Assembly (NCBI RefSeq): GCF_027172205.1 | Contig: NC_070614.1 | Span: 50,532,001 to 50,596,000, forward strand | Source of the DNA: Podarcis raffonei | Taxonomy: Eukaryota > Chordata > Lepidosauria > Squamata > Lacertidae | Length of the DNA stretch: 64,000 bases | Reading direction: 5' to 3' | In this document: positions 32,788 to 45,000 of the stretch, piece after piece | Position numbering within the stretch: the stretch's first letter is position 1 | How the letters are laid out: each line of letters begins with the position of its first letter | Position numbers and translations under genes: made by a program | The notes under the pieces: model-generated | Database searches by the model: none | The model's input: only the letters and a program-made list of their open reading frames with translations | What the model was told of the DNA's origin: nothing

Positions 32788-33435
32788 AAGGCCAGATGTA
32801 GGTTTGATGAGGCCCTAAGCTACTGAAGGTAATGGGGCCCTTTATATGTCCAGCTGTCCTTTGTCAACAAATTGTCGCTGTTTTTTGTGTTGAATATATG
32901 CGATGTGGTAATTTATGGACTTAATAGGTATCTAAAGCCATTTGCACATAACAAAATACATATTTTATCAAAGTAATTGTTGAACTGAAATACAATTAAG
33001 AAGAAGTATATTAATAGTGAAATATAATTAAGAAGTATATTAATAGTGAAATAATTATTAAGCTGTAACTTAAAATGTTTTTTTTATTTATAACAAACTT
33101 AATAATGCAAACACATTGGCATTTGGCAATAACAGAAGTTCCTTTAGAAACACATTTTACAAAGATTTATAATCTAGTCTCTAGAAACTTGCTATAACAT
33201 GAAATAATAATAGCAAACCAGTGATGTTTTAGGGAGCAGACTAGCAGGCGGGGTCCATGACTTACATCACAGGAGCGTACACAACACACAACACTGTTGC
33301 TGTATGTCAGTTTTCTTTTATTTGTTTTTTTATCTTATATTTCGGAAATGTAAATCCAGGGGTTTTTTTCCTTTAATTTTTTGGGGGGCCCTGAGCTATA
33401 GCTTGTTTAGCTTATACGTAAACCCAGCACTGGGT
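32788..33435. mobile_element. Probable hAT-like element
   Basis: Inverted similar ends GATGAGGCCCTAAGCTACTG (left) and GGGGCCCTGAGCTATAGCTTG (right), with an A/T-rich interior holding a direct repeat of AAGTATATTAATAGTGAAAT. Confidence 0.4.
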
Positions 33436-33664
33436 AAAACTCAGGGCAAAGGAGATGGGAGGCAATGGCGGAGAGCAAAATGCCGATATTTACAACAGGA
33501 TGCTATGGATTTTGACGACACAGAGATTCGGGGGGGGGGGGGGGCTTGATAACTGAGGAGGAAGAGAGCATTCCCTCCCCAAGAAAGAAGGACCAGGCTC
33601 GGCAGAAAAAACGACAACAGGGGAAGAAGTCTTTTGCCAGCAGCTTGCATTGAGAAAGAGTTTA

Positions 33665-33985
33665 ATACAGCAAACTTTTTCAGCAGGGAGCCGGTCCACT
33701 GTCCCTCAGACCTTGTGAGGGGCCGGACTGTATTTTGAAAAAAAAAAATATGAACAAATTCCTGTGCCCCACAAATAACCCAGAGATGCATTTTAAATAA
33801 AAGCACACATTCTACTCATGTAAAAACACCAGGCAGGCCCCACAAATAACCCAGAGAAGCATTTTAAATAAAAGGACACACTCCACTCATGTAAAAACAC
33901 ACTGATTCCCGGACCGTCCGCAGGCAGGATTTAGAAGGCGATTGGGCCGGATCCGGCCTTAGTTTGCCAACCCGTGGTTTAATAC
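33665..33985. mobile_element. hAT-like MITE with internal tandem duplication
   Basis: Ends CAGCAAACTTTTTCAGCAGG and GGCCTTAGTTTGCCAAC. A unit of about 65 bp (CCCCACAAATAACCCAGAGA...ACTCATGTAAAAACAC) occurs twice in tandem. Confidence 0.75.
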
Positions 33986-35214
33986 CTTTCCTTGCTTGGG
34001 GGTTAGCTGGGCTGGAGACATGGGGGCCTTTTCAGCAACAAAGGGGATAGGGAGTCCAAGATATGGGGGGGCGAAATCAGCATGCAAGTCCCTGGGCAGA
34101 GAAGGGAATTTCTTGGGCATCTAAAGTAAGCTAAGCTAAGGTAGAGCTTGAAAATTCACCGCCAAAGAACAAAGACTTTCAAATCCTGCCTTCCCTGGCT
34201 GCGAATGAGCGCTGAAAGTTTTTAGTGCCAGCCAGGAAGAGTTTACGTCTATGGAACAGCTTCTAAGAAATCCATCTTATTTGAACTAGCCTTACATTTT
34301 GGGGAGACTCCAAACCACCGGAATGTGGTGAGTCATTGTGAACAGGAGAGACGGATGGTTCCCTTTGGATCAGTTCCTTCAGATTTCTCCTGGGAGAGGA
34401 GTCACCAAGATTTACGCATCAATATATCATGTCCCAGTAGCCCACTTGATAGCCAAAGGAAAAGACACAGAATCATCAACACATATCAGAATAAAATAAG
34501 ACCGTAGCTGCATCTGACAGCAAACATTCATCTTTTTTTGTCAGAGGACAGTATGGGAATATACCCAAGACAGGCTACAGACCCAAACTTTTGAGACCCA
34601 AGCAGTATTCAACCTCAGCAACTTTTCAATTTTCTGACTTAGATTTAATGCCATGCAAAGGGAGTCTGCCGTTCATTCCGGCTCCGAAACACCGCTCCTT
34701 TTGCACCATAGCAACCCGAATAGCAAAATCAGGAAAATTAAATTAAAAATTTGATTTACCTGAAAAGGCAGGTCTCTGGTGAAAATCCGCTCTTAATCCC
34801 TCTTCCAGCGACCCATCAATGAGGGGGCTTGCAGGATCAAGCCATCCAAGGAGACGGAGCAACTCTACAATGATAAGCCACGCCTGTTTGCCCTAACTTG
34901 AACCTCTGAGGGAAATTTGACCTTGCAGAAGCTGAAAAATAGGGAGGATGTTCTCAGCAAGCCATCAGATAAAGGGGAACTGCTTAGTTCTCAGGGAGAG
35001 GAAGGGATGGGTTCAGAAAGCATCTAGACAACAAGGCCAGGTGGCCTGTAGTGTATTCCTTGCGAAAATATCCCCAGCTGTACAGTTTATAAAGACGTAG
35101 CGTGTTTAATGGGCGAAGCATTTGTCCAGGGGCGTATCTCAAAACCCAAATGTGAAGGGCTCTTTTTCGTAAAAATTGACACGGAAGAGAGAATTCTCTG
35201 ATTTTAGTTACTTA
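33986..35214. other. Unassigned, apparently single-copy sequence
   Basis: About 1.2 kb without recognisable repeats, RNA genes or protein-coding frames. Confidence 0.4.
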
Positions 35215-35350
35215 GAGTCAACTTGGAAGGGACCCCAGGCAGGCCCCACAAATAACCCAGAGAAGCATTTTAAATAAAAGGACACATTCCACTCATGTGG
35301 AATGACCCAAGATCATCTGGTCCAACCTTCTGCAATGCAGGAATCTCGGC
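35215..35350 (-). mobile_element. CR1-type tail interrupted by a hAT-like fragment
   Basis: ACTTGGAAGGGACCCC and GATCATCTGGTCCAACCTTC are the two halves of a CR1-type end. Between them (about 35237-35297) is the duplicated unit of the hAT-like MITE with the same AGGCAGGCCCCACAAATAAC junction as at 33830. Confidence 0.6.
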
Positions 35351-35379
35351 AAAAGATGGCCAGCAGCAATAAGCTTCAT

Positions 35380-36505
35380 TTTGTTGTTGTTGTCTAGTCA
35401 TGTCTGACTCTTCGTGACCCCCTGGACCAGAGCACGCCAGGCACTCCTGTCTTCCACTGCCTCCCGCAGTTTGGTCAAACTCATGTTAGGTAAAGGTAAA
35501 GGGACCCCTGACCATTAGGTCCAGTCGCTTTATTTATTATTTATCCTCATCTCGCTTTATTGGCTGAGGGAGCCGGCCTACAGCTTCCGGGTTATGTGGC
35601 CAGTATGACTGAGCCGCTTCTGGCGAACCAAAGCAGCGCATGGAAACGCCGTTTACCTTCCCGCCAGAGCGGTACCTATTTATCTACTTGCACTTTGACG
35701 TGCTTTCGAACTGCTAGGTTGGCAGGAGCAGGGACCGAGCAACGGGAGCTCGCCCCGTCGCAGGATTCGAACCGCCAACCTTCTGATCGGTAAGTCCTAA
35801 ACTCTGTGGTTTAACCCACAACGCCACAACTTTGATTACTGTGATGTTAAAAGGTCTGGCTTGGATTCGTATCAAGATCATTCTATCATTTTTGAGATTG
35901 CATCCCAGTACAGCTTTCGCCACTCTTTTGTTGACTATGAGGGCCACTCCATTTCTTTTACGGGTTTCTTGCCCACAGTAGTAGATATGATGGTCATCCG
36001 AACTGAATTCGCCCATTCCCGTCCATTTTAGTTCAATGATGCCCAGGATGTCAATATTTATTCTTGCCATCTCATTTTTGACCACATCCAGCTTACCAAG
36101 ATTCGTGGTTCTTACATTCCAGGTTCCTATGCAATATTTTTCTTTACAGCATTGGACTTTCCTTTCGCTTCCAGGCGTATCCGCAACTGAGCATCCTTTC
36201 GGCTTTGGCCCAGCCGCTTCATCAGCTCTGAATCTACTTGTACTTGTCCTCCGCTCTTCCTCAGTAGCATGTTGGATGCCTTCCGAACTGAGGGGCTCAT
36301 CTTCCAGCGTCATAACTTTTATATGCCTGTTGTCTTTGTCCATGGAGTTTTCTTGGCAGGGATACTGGAGTGGCTTGCCGGTTCCTGCTCCAGGTGGATC
36401 ACGTTTGGTCAAAACTCTCCACTATGACCTGTCTATCTTGGGTGGCCCTGCACGGCATGGCTCATAGCTTCTCTGAGTTATTCAAGCCCCTTCACCACGA
36501 AAAGA
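35380..36505 (-). mobile_element. Bov-B LINE: 3' end, SINE insertion, then 5' (endonuclease) part
   Basis: 35380-35487 is the reverse of the terminal Bov-B unit. 35828-36505 encodes on the minus strand KEKYCIGTWNVRTTNLGKLD, INIDILGIIELKWTGMGEFS and RNGVALIVNKRVAKAVLGCN, the start of the apurinic endonuclease domain. The RT centre is missing. This is the only 5' Bov-B piece in the window. Confidence 0.88.
35489..35826 (-). mobile_element. Sauria SINE inside a Bov-B copy
   Basis: GGTAAAGGGACCCCTGACCA to AACCCACAACGCCAC. A short foreign stretch TTTATTTATTATTTATCC replaces part of the tail region near 35529. Confidence 0.85.
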
Positions 36506-36955
36506 CAGTGATCCATGAAAGAGTCAACTAATATCCGGCTTGTAACTTGGGGCTTTAAAAGCCAACATTCTGTGCGGTGATGGAGGATATTTTAACCAAA
36601 ATGAAAGCATAAAACACACCAGCTTCATTTGTGCTTTAGCCGAACTAGCACTAAAGAAATGAGCAAACTCAGTTTCAGGAAAGATTGTTATTGCAAATTT
36701 CTGATAAAGTCACAGGCTGCAGATTTGCATTTGACTTAGACTATCTTTATATAGGTAAATTTGAATGAACATTCCTATTGAATGGAAAATAAATTTAAAG
36801 GGGTGGTATATCACTACAGAATAAATGCCTGCGCGATCTATTCATTATATGCCAGGGGACTGAGGACAGACTCCAAGAATTAGGAAGATTTGTTAACAAT
36901 GTACATCCCAGTAATAAATTTGTTCTGATGTACAACAGGTTCATGTTCTGTGTAT
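36506..36955. other. Unassigned sequence
   Basis: A/T-rich; no gene, RNA or repeat family recognised. Confidence 0.35.
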
Positions 36956-37298
36956 GTTGTTGTTGTTTAGTCGTTTAGTCGTGTCCGACTCTTCGTGACC
37001 CCATGGACCAGAGCACGCCAGGCACTCCTGTCTTCCACTGCCTCCCGCAGTTTGGTCAAACTCATGTTTGTAGCTTCGAGAACACTGTCCCACCATCTCA
37101 TCTTCCGTCGTCCCCTTCTCCTTGGGCCCTCCATCTTACCCAACATCAGGGTCTTTTCCAGGGAGTCTTCTTTTCTTATGAGGTGGCCAAAGTCTTGGAG
37201 CCTCAGCTTCAGGATCTGTCCTTCCAGTGAGCACTCAGGGATGATTTCCTTCAGAATGGATCGGTTTGATCTTCTTGCAGTCCATGGGACTCTCAAGA
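36956..37298 (-). mobile_element. Bov-B LINE 3' end with target repeat
   Basis: Minus strand encodes RVPWTARRSNRSILKEIIPE and ends at the left with TGTTGTTGTTGTTTAGTCG. The 11-bp target repeat GTTCTGTGTAT lies at 36945-36955 and 37299-37309. Confidence 0.93.
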
Positions 37299-37309
37299 GT
37301 TCTGTGTAT

Positions 37310-37774
37310 AGAAATTAATTTTTTTGGAAAGGAATCTGAAGGTTTCTCCCTACAGAAAACTTGCTGATGTGTTGCTGTTGTTGTTTTGGTACAATATGAC
37401 AGTTATCATGCTGGGCATTTAAGAAGGAACCATACATGCAACCAAACGCTCAGAAATGGTGTTACAGTCTGTGTCACGAACCCACAAGTGTGTGCAAGCA
37501 CTCACGTGCATTCATACACACCCCACCGAGACGTTTTCGATATTTTACTGGAGTTAAGACATGTGCTTTTTATGAATATGTGTGTTTAGCCTTAACCCTA
37601 TGCCCACAATAAGTTCTCACATCACATCAAAGGAATAAAGAAAGCTGGGCTTCTTGTATGAAACAAAAGTGGCAGGGGAAAAATCACAGAAGCAAAATTC
37701 CAATTATCATACAGCAAAATCATACAAAGCAAGCAGACAGCAACCCACTCAATATGTACACATCTTGATCTAAG
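37310..37774. other. Unassigned sequence
   Basis: No coding region or repeat recognised. Confidence 0.35.
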
Positions 37775-38018
37775 GCATGGGTAGGCAAACTAAGGCCCGG
37801 GGGCTGGATCCGGCCCAATCGCCTTCTAAATCCGGCCCACGGACATACCAGGAATCAGTGTGTTTTTACATCAGTAGAATGTGTCCTTTTATTGAAAATG
37901 CATCTCTAGGTTATTTGTGGGGCATAGGAATTTGTTCATTTTCCCCCCCTTCAAAATATAGTCCATCCCCCTGAGGGACCGGCCCCCTGCTGAAAAAGTT
38001 TGCTGGCTCCTGATCTAT
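37775..38018. mobile_element. hAT-like MITE, near complete
   Basis: From GGCATGGGTAGGCAAACTAA through GGCTGGATCCGGCCCAATCG to GAAAAAGTTTGCTGGCTCCTG; the ends are inverted relatives (GGCAAACTAAGG / AAAGTTTGCTGG). Confidence 0.75.
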
Positions 38019-38841
38019 GGAGTGAAATAAATACCTGACTATTTTCAAAGGGGGGGGGGGCTTGGCAATTTTGCCACAAAAACCCACACTAAACGGCAAG
38101 GTGGAAATGGAAAAGGAAGAATATACCTTTCCTTGAGAGCGCTAGAGAAGTTCTGTTGAGGCATCTGCCTGCTGGGAATCTGGGTTTTCTAAATAAATAT
38201 TCCGCTAACGCCTCCTAATAGGAAAAAGGAGGTACTTTGAAACAAGCAAGTCTCAAGAGCATTTCTCACTTTGCCTATCCTAGTGAGGAAATGACTAAAA
38301 TCTGCCCATCCTGAGAGTGTTCTCAATGTTTTGGGCCACCACAGCCATAAGATTTTGCGTATATAGACTTATAATAAAGCTAATTGAATCGTCTTACTGT
38401 TGTCTTTTTAAATTTTTACATTGTTGCTTAATTAGTCGGGGGATCATTTCCCCCTCTTTTAGTTTGAGACATGTAGGTAATCATAATATATTTGGCTGAG
38501 CACTTATCGAAGGAGTCCGGTGCTTTTTTCCTTTGCTTTCAATTTAAAAAGAAAGAATGTCAGACGTTTACAGTGGGAGGCAGACAGTAAATTTTTCTGG
38601 TGCTGTTGGAACAGCTCCGCTTGGAAAAAAATGTGCTCCTGGCTTCACTGCAGTCTCTAGCGGCCTCTAGAGGCCAAAAGCAAACCTACCTTCTCAGCTA
38701 ATGTAGCAAAAGCTGGATTTTCTTGTGTCTCTTAACTGTGTATATCTGTTTTAAACTTAAGGTAGACGACATTGTTGGGCTGTTGCAGTCGCTTCTGTTT
38801 CAGCCAAACTTTCCACAATATTTTGCGGTAGGAGTGGGGGT
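38019..38841. other. Unassigned sequence
   Basis: A/T-rich in 38300-38480; no gene or known repeat seen. Confidence 0.35.
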
Positions 38842-39375
38842 GTTGTTGTTTAGTCGTTTAGTTGTTTAGCCTTGTCCGACTCTTCGTGACCCCCTGGACC
38901 AGAGCACGCCAGGCACTTCTGTCTTCCACTGCCTCCCACAGTTTGGTCAAACTCATGCTGGTAGCTTTGAAGACACTATCCAACCACCTCGTCCTCTGTC
39001 GTCCCCTTCTCCTTGGGCCCTCCATCTTTCCCAACATCAGGGTCTTTTCCAGGGAGTCTTCTCTCCTCATGAGGTGGCCAAAGTCTTGGAGCCTCAGCTT
39101 CAGGATCTGTCCTTCCAGTGAGCACTCAGGGCTGATTTCCTTCAGAATGGATCGGTTTGATCTTCTTGCAGTCCATGGGACTCTCAAGAGTCTCCTCCAG
39201 CACCAGAATTCAAAAGCATCCATTCTTGGGCGATCAGCCTTCTTTATGGTCCAGCTCTCACTTCCATACATCACTATTGGGAAAACCATAGCTTTTACTA
39301 TACGGACCTTTGTTGGCAAGGTGATGTCTCTACTTTTTAAGATGCTGTCTAGGTTTGTCATTGCTTTTCTCCCAA
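38842..39375 (-). mobile_element. Bov-B LINE 3' end, long open copy
   Basis: A minus-strand frame of 167 codons is open from MTNLDSILKSRDITLPTKVR to AWRALVQGVTKSRTRLNN. The lack of stops points to a young insertion. The 3' TTGTTTAGTCGTTTAG units are at the left. Confidence 0.93.
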
Positions 39376-39539
39376 GAAGGGGAGTGGCAGTGGTTGTGGC
39401 TAAAACTCAGGGAGGCTACAACTGCTGTTACTTTTTCTGAACAAGGGACAGACTTCCTTCGAATTACACCTAATTTAAATACAGGATTCATGCGACGGCT
39501 GCAGCTTGGACTTTGGTGGCAAAGGGGTGGAAGGAAGAA

Positions 39540-40065
39540 GAAGTCCCAACAATAACAGATTGCATAACAAGCTACAAGAATTTGCTGAAATTGCGCAGTT
39601 GACAAATAGCCTGAGAAGCAATTCAAAACAAAAATTTATGGGAAAATGGGATAGATATATGTTCAAAAATATAGTAAAGGTTTGCTATATATGCTAGCAT
39701 TTGATTGACGTTGGAGAGAAATTGAGTTGAGAAACGAGATCAAGGGTACATATTGATATAGGAATGTATTAGATAAAATTTAAAGAAATATACAATAATA
39801 AGAGTACATTCATTTGTAAAAAAAAAAAAAGGAATATACAACGGGATAGACAGGAAGTCCAAAGTCCAAAGTGTTGGTACATGTATGATTTTTGAATACA
39901 GTAGTTTTTTGTCCTTGTTTCTTTAGGTATATAAACTTTGTATATAAACTTTGTATACATGCTGAAAATTATATTATAATAACCATTGCGATGTAATATG
40001 ATAATGTTTACCGATGTAACATAAGAATGTTAATAAATTTAAAAAACTCAAATAAATAAATAAAT
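39540..40065 (+). mobile_element. L1 LINE 3' end
   Basis: Encodes KLQEFAEIAQLTNSLRSNSK, then an A/T-rich 3' UTR to the A-tail near 40065. Sister copy of 555-1100. Confidence 0.8.
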
Positions 40066-40189
40066 ACAGGATTCAACACCATTCCCTGTAGGCTATGGGC
40101 AGCTGTTGCTTACAGCCCTGGGAGATGGGGGCTTGAGGGTGGAGGGGTGGCAAAAATAGAGTTAAAAATAAACACGAGGATTTGAAACG

Positions 40190-40350
40190 GGTCATCTTTA
40201 TTTGTTTACTTATTTAGAGCATTTGTCCCCTGCTCTTCAGCCAAAAAACATCTCCCAGACTGACTTATATCAATCAAAACAAGGCATTTGCTACCTGCAT
40301 GCTTACATTCTAATAAATAAACAAACAGACCAATTTAAAACAAAAAACAC
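40190..40350 (-). mobile_element. LINE 3' end (CR1-like)
   Basis: TTATTTGTTTACTTATTTAG followed by TGCTCTTCAGCCAAAAAACA, a reverse-strand CR1-type end. Confidence 0.35.
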
Positions 40351-40638
40351 ACGCAACACACAAGGGAAAAGGGACAAGGAGGGAAGAGGAGAATAACTCT
40401 AAACTCAGGCACCAATTTCTAGACAGTTGTTCCCATATTGGCCTGTTGCTGGCATCCGTCTGTCTTGGGAGGCAATGGAGGAGAGCACTATTGGTGGTGA
40501 AATCGAACTGTTTGAAGGTTGCAGTGCCTGTAGGGACAATAGGGGAGAGACATGTTTTGTTGCTGCTGGGGCAGATGAAGGCATCCAGTTTTGCTGCTGC
40601 AGATGTGCAATGGCGTTTCTTCTCACTGCCGTCATTCC

Positions 40639-40639
<1 letters not shown>

Positions 40640-40678
<39 letters not shown>

Positions 40679-40785
40679 TTATTACTTATACCACCCCCAT
40701 CTGACTGGGTTTCCCCAGCCACTCTGGGCGGCTTCCAACAAAACACTAAAATACAATAACCTATTAAACATTAAAAGCTTCCCTA
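40640..40785 (-). mobile_element. L2/CR1-like LINE 3' end
   Basis: (AAT)n tail at 40640-40682, then the reverse of the 3' UTR (TATACCACCCCCATCTGACT, CACTCTGGGCGGCTTCC) up to AAAAGCTTCCCTAAACA. Confidence 0.88.
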
Positions 40786-40789
40786 AACA

Positions 40790-41600
40790 TTCCTTCTCTG
40801 GCCACTGCTATGGATGCACAACAAGACTATCTCCAGACCCAGTGGTTATCTGCAAGGGATTCCCACACGGTGGGGTTGATATCGCCAACCTTCATGTCAA
40901 CCTTGGAGACATCTTTGTAATGCAGAGTTGGTCTGCAAACGGACCTGGTGCCTGAAGCCAGATCCCCACAGAGCACATTCTTGGGGATCCTGCCCTCTTC
41001 AGTTCTGTGGACATCACCAAGCCAGCATAGAAGTCACTGAGACGTTGTTGTTTAGTCGCCTCTTCGTGACCCCACGGACCAGAGCACGCCAGGCCCTCCT
41101 GTCTTCCACTGCCTCCCGCAGTTTGGTCAAACTCATGTTCGTAGCTTTGAGAACACTGTCCCACCATCTCGTCCTCTGTCGTCCCCTTCTCCTTGTGCCC
41201 TCCATCTTTCCCAACATCAGGGTCTTTTCCAGGGAGTCTTCTCTTCTCATGAGGTGGCCAAAGTCTTGGAGCCTCAGCTTCAGGATCCGTCCTTCCAGTG
41301 AGCACTCAGGGCTGATTTCCTTCAGAATGGAGAGGTTTGATCTTCTTGCAGTCCGTGGGACTCTCAAGAGTCTCCTCCAGCACCAGACATTAAACTGAAA
41401 ATAAATAAATAAAAGTCACTGAGACAGGAGTGCGACCATGCTGGGATTGTGGGCTTGGGAGAGCATATCTTTGAGACTCTCTTCTTCTCCCATGCGATGG
41501 CCAAAATCCTCCTGACCAGCAGGCATAGTTCGAAGGCAGTAGCTGGGGCCTTAGGCTAAGTGGATGTAATGATCTCTGCTTCCTATCTCTGCCACTGAGG
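40790..41600 (-). mobile_element. Unclassified LINE C-terminal piece, split by a Bov-B insertion
   Basis: Minus strand near 40850-40990 encodes ASGTRSVCRPTLHYKDVSKV and DMKVGDINPTVWESLADNHW. The same family is at 13490-14480 and a piece near 16700-16800. Bov-B at 41044-41412 interrupts it between copies of AAGTCACTGAGAC. Confidence 0.5.
41044..41412 (-). mobile_element. Bov-B fragment with target repeat and opposite-strand A-rich end
   Basis: The minus strand carries RVPRTARRSNLSILKEISPE... to the Bov-B terminus near 41044. The right end is an unrelated ATTAAACTGAAAATAAATAA tail on the plus strand. AAGTCACTGAGAC (13 bp) flanks the whole at 41031-41043 and 41413-41425. Confidence 0.85.
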
Positions 41601-41615
41601 TAAAGGGGGTAAAGG

Positions 41616-42008
41616 TGTTGGGATACTGCCAGGGAGATAAAGTCCATCTGAGCCCCCAAGCTCGGTGCCGGACGATCCATCGACCTCCCTTAGTCACGCA
41701 GTATCTAGCAATTTAGCGACACGAAGCCTCAAGCTTAGATAGCCACATTCTTGGACTTGTGCACACTCTATCAGCAGAATTCACGCAGCAAAAAGTTGCA
41801 CAAGCATGAGAGCAGAACATGCATATTTACAGTTTATTAGGCGTTGGTCAGAACAAAGAAGGCATGACCGTCTGCTCCGACTGCTCAGGCAAAACAGCCA
41901 GAAAACGAAAGGAACTTACAACATAAACATCCTGTGAGACAGGAACTTACGCAGGCTGTTATACAAACATCCTGCTCCCTTTTAAGGTGGAACGGAAATA
42001 TCCTAACA
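41616..42008 (-). repeat. Copia 3' LTR
   Basis: 393-bp LTR at the left end, which is the 3' LTR because the element reads leftward. No difference from the other LTR was seen in a base-by-base reading. The flanking AAAGG at 41611-41615 is the target repeat. Confidence 0.93.
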
Positions 42009-42045
42009 TCCTCCCCCTTTCCGTGTAACCTGTAGTACCTGTGGT

Positions 42046-45000
42046 TCAACCCAATTGCAACCTTTGTGCGTAAACCTTAAGTTGTTCTCTGTTAACAACC
42101 TTAGACAACAGATCAGCAGGAATTTCATTTCCTGGCATGTAGGACACCTGAATGAGTCCTTTCTGAATACACTCTCTTGCACGATGTAGCTTAATCTGCA
42201 AGTACTTGGTCCTTTGCTTGCAACTCTCCGAGTTCAGCAAAGCCAAACAAGATCTATTGTCTTGATCCACTTGTATAGGACATTTCACAGAAACCCCAAT
42301 GTCCTTAAACAGTTGCATCAACCATTCACAATCCATGAGTGAAAATGACAGAGCATTGAGTTCTGCTTCACAGGAACTTAGGCTAACTGTTGTCTGCTTT
42401 TTGCACAACCAGTCAAACAGGCAGTGGTTGTACATGTAGCATACTCCAGAAGTGCTTGTACCATCCGTGGTGTCACTTCCAAAACTTGCATCTGCAAAGA
42501 TTTCAAGACCTCCAGTCTTCTGACTGGTGAACCTCAGCCTGTAGTGCATAGTCCCTTTCAAATACCGGGCTATGCGCTTCAGAGCTTTCCAATCCTGAAC
42601 AGTAGGATTGTTAGCATGTCTGCTCAGCAGGTTAGTGCTTACAGCAATGTCAGGTCTTGAACATCTAGCAATGAAATTCAACTTGCCTAGAATGCATCTG
42701 TACAGCGTTGTGTCAGAAAACGCTTCAGCAGTACTGTCTACCTGGTAACCTGTCACCATCGGTGTGTCTGCTGGGTTTGCATCAACCAAATTCAACCTGG
42801 TTAATACATCAGCAATTTTCTGTGTTTGGTGTACCAGAAAATTACCTGCTTGGTCCCTCTCCACCTGCAGAGAAAGATAGTTGGATACCTCACCAAGATC
42901 CTTCATGTCAAAGTGCTCCTTCAGCTGAGCTAGGGTGCTTTGGTAAAAAGCCTGATTCTTCCAAAACATCAGAAGATCATCAACAAAACATAAACAATAC
43001 AGTTTGTTTTGCCCCTCCTCCTTGACAAACACACACGGATCAGCTTTGCCCTGGTGAAAACCTAGAGAGAGCAATGTCTCAGTGAGTTTTGTGTTCCAAC
43101 ACCTGGCACTCTGCTTGAGACCATATAAGGATTTCCGCAGTTTACAGACCATTCCCTTCTGTATCTGCATCCCGTCAGGTGGAAGCATGTACAGCTCCTC
43201 CCCCAAAATTCCGTACAAAAAAGCTGTATTTATGTCATGATGGGAAACATGCAGTTTCTCCTCCGCAGCGATCTTGAGCATCAGCCGAATGCTCTCATAT
43301 TTGACCGTGGGTGAGTAGGTCTCGTGGTAATCCTGCCCTGGTACCTGTGAAAAACCTCTGGCAACCAATCTGGCTTTGTGTCTGACAACTTTGCCATTCT
43401 GGTCTGTCTTGGCCTTGAAGACCCATTTGCTGCCAACCAGTCTCATCCCTGGGACTACCGGTACCAGCTCCCAAGTCTGGTTCCTATTTAAGGAATCAAC
43501 TTCAGCCTTCATGGCATTTAGCCAAGGCTCAGCATCTTTAGAGGTTAACTCCTGAACCTCTTTGAAGCTTGAAGGTTCCCATACCTTCTCTGAGCTACTA
43601 AGAACAGCAGTTGCCGTCTTAGCAAACTCATCAGCAAATCTCTTTGGAGGTTTGCCTTTGGTCGCCCTTTCAGACCTGCGAACCAGACGCAAGTCTTCTG
43701 TGCTCATCTCCTCCTTCTTAGGAGAAAAGTGACCAATGGTGAACAGTGGTTCTTCCAGTTCATTGTCAGACTCATCAGATGGTCTGACTGAGGCCTTTGC
43801 GCTCTTGTAGTCTGCTGTGTCATCACTGTCACTGACAGCAGCAGCAGCGCCGCCCACTGAACTGGAATCCGAACTCTGATCATCATCATCATCATCATCA
43901 TCCTCAGTTTCCTCAGCTTTCTCAGCATGATCTGCTTTCTTCACATCACCTTCATCCTCCTCTGGGTAACTCTGGAAAATTCCCACATTTTCCCCCCACT
44001 TAGGATTGTACTCAACACTCCTTGTGAACTTTATGGATTTAGAGTTAGTCATCCATACCCTGTATGCACCTTTTTCGTACCCCATGAACAAACCATGTGC
44101 CCCACGCTTCCCAAGCTTGTTGCTTTGTGGGGTGTGTACCCACATGTCAGAACCAAAGATTCTCAAGTGCTTGGTGTTAGGTTTCTTACCAAACATCTTC
44201 TCATAGGGAGTGCATCCAATAGGTGATGACAGTCTCCTGTTAAAAGAATAAACAAAATTCGCCAAAGCCTCCCCCCAAAACTTCTCAGGGAGATTGGCAT
44301 CATGCAACAAGGTTTTTATCCCTTGCAGCAACGTTTGATTTGCTCTCTCCGCAAGCCCATTCATCCATGGCGATCTAGGCGTTGACAAGTCATGCTGGAT
44401 TCCCTTCTCAGTCAGGAAAGCTTCAAACTGCTGAGAAGTGAATTCCCCGCCTCGATCAGTAAACAGACAACCAATACGTTTACCATGAGCATTCTCCAAC
44501 CAAGCACAGAATGCCTTGAACCTAGGAAATGCTTGTGATTTCTGCTCGAGCATAAACACATGAATGTACCTGGAAAAAGAATCAATCAGAACCATGAAGT
44601 ACCTTGCTCTACCCAAAGAGGGTGCTAGAGGACCTACCAGGTCTGCGTGAACTAGCTGGTAGGGTTTGGAAGCCTGCCTGCTAGACTCCTTGCCTTTTGG
44701 AGCAACCTTCACCTTGTTCTCTGCACAAGATACACATTTCATGTGAAACTTACAAGGTTTGATGTCCAAACCTTCAACCAACCCAGGCATCTTGGCTAGC
44801 GCTTGCCAAGAGAGGTGACAAAATCTGCGATGTGCATCGTGAATGCATCCTGCATGAAGAACCTTGTTAGTTTGTGCAACACAACAAGAATCAGCATTAG
44901 ACATAACAGCATTGTCATCATAAGTTAGACTGAACAAACCATCCATCAACTTTGCATGCAAAATGTCCTCTTTGCCTTTTCTGATGACACAGACAGTCCT

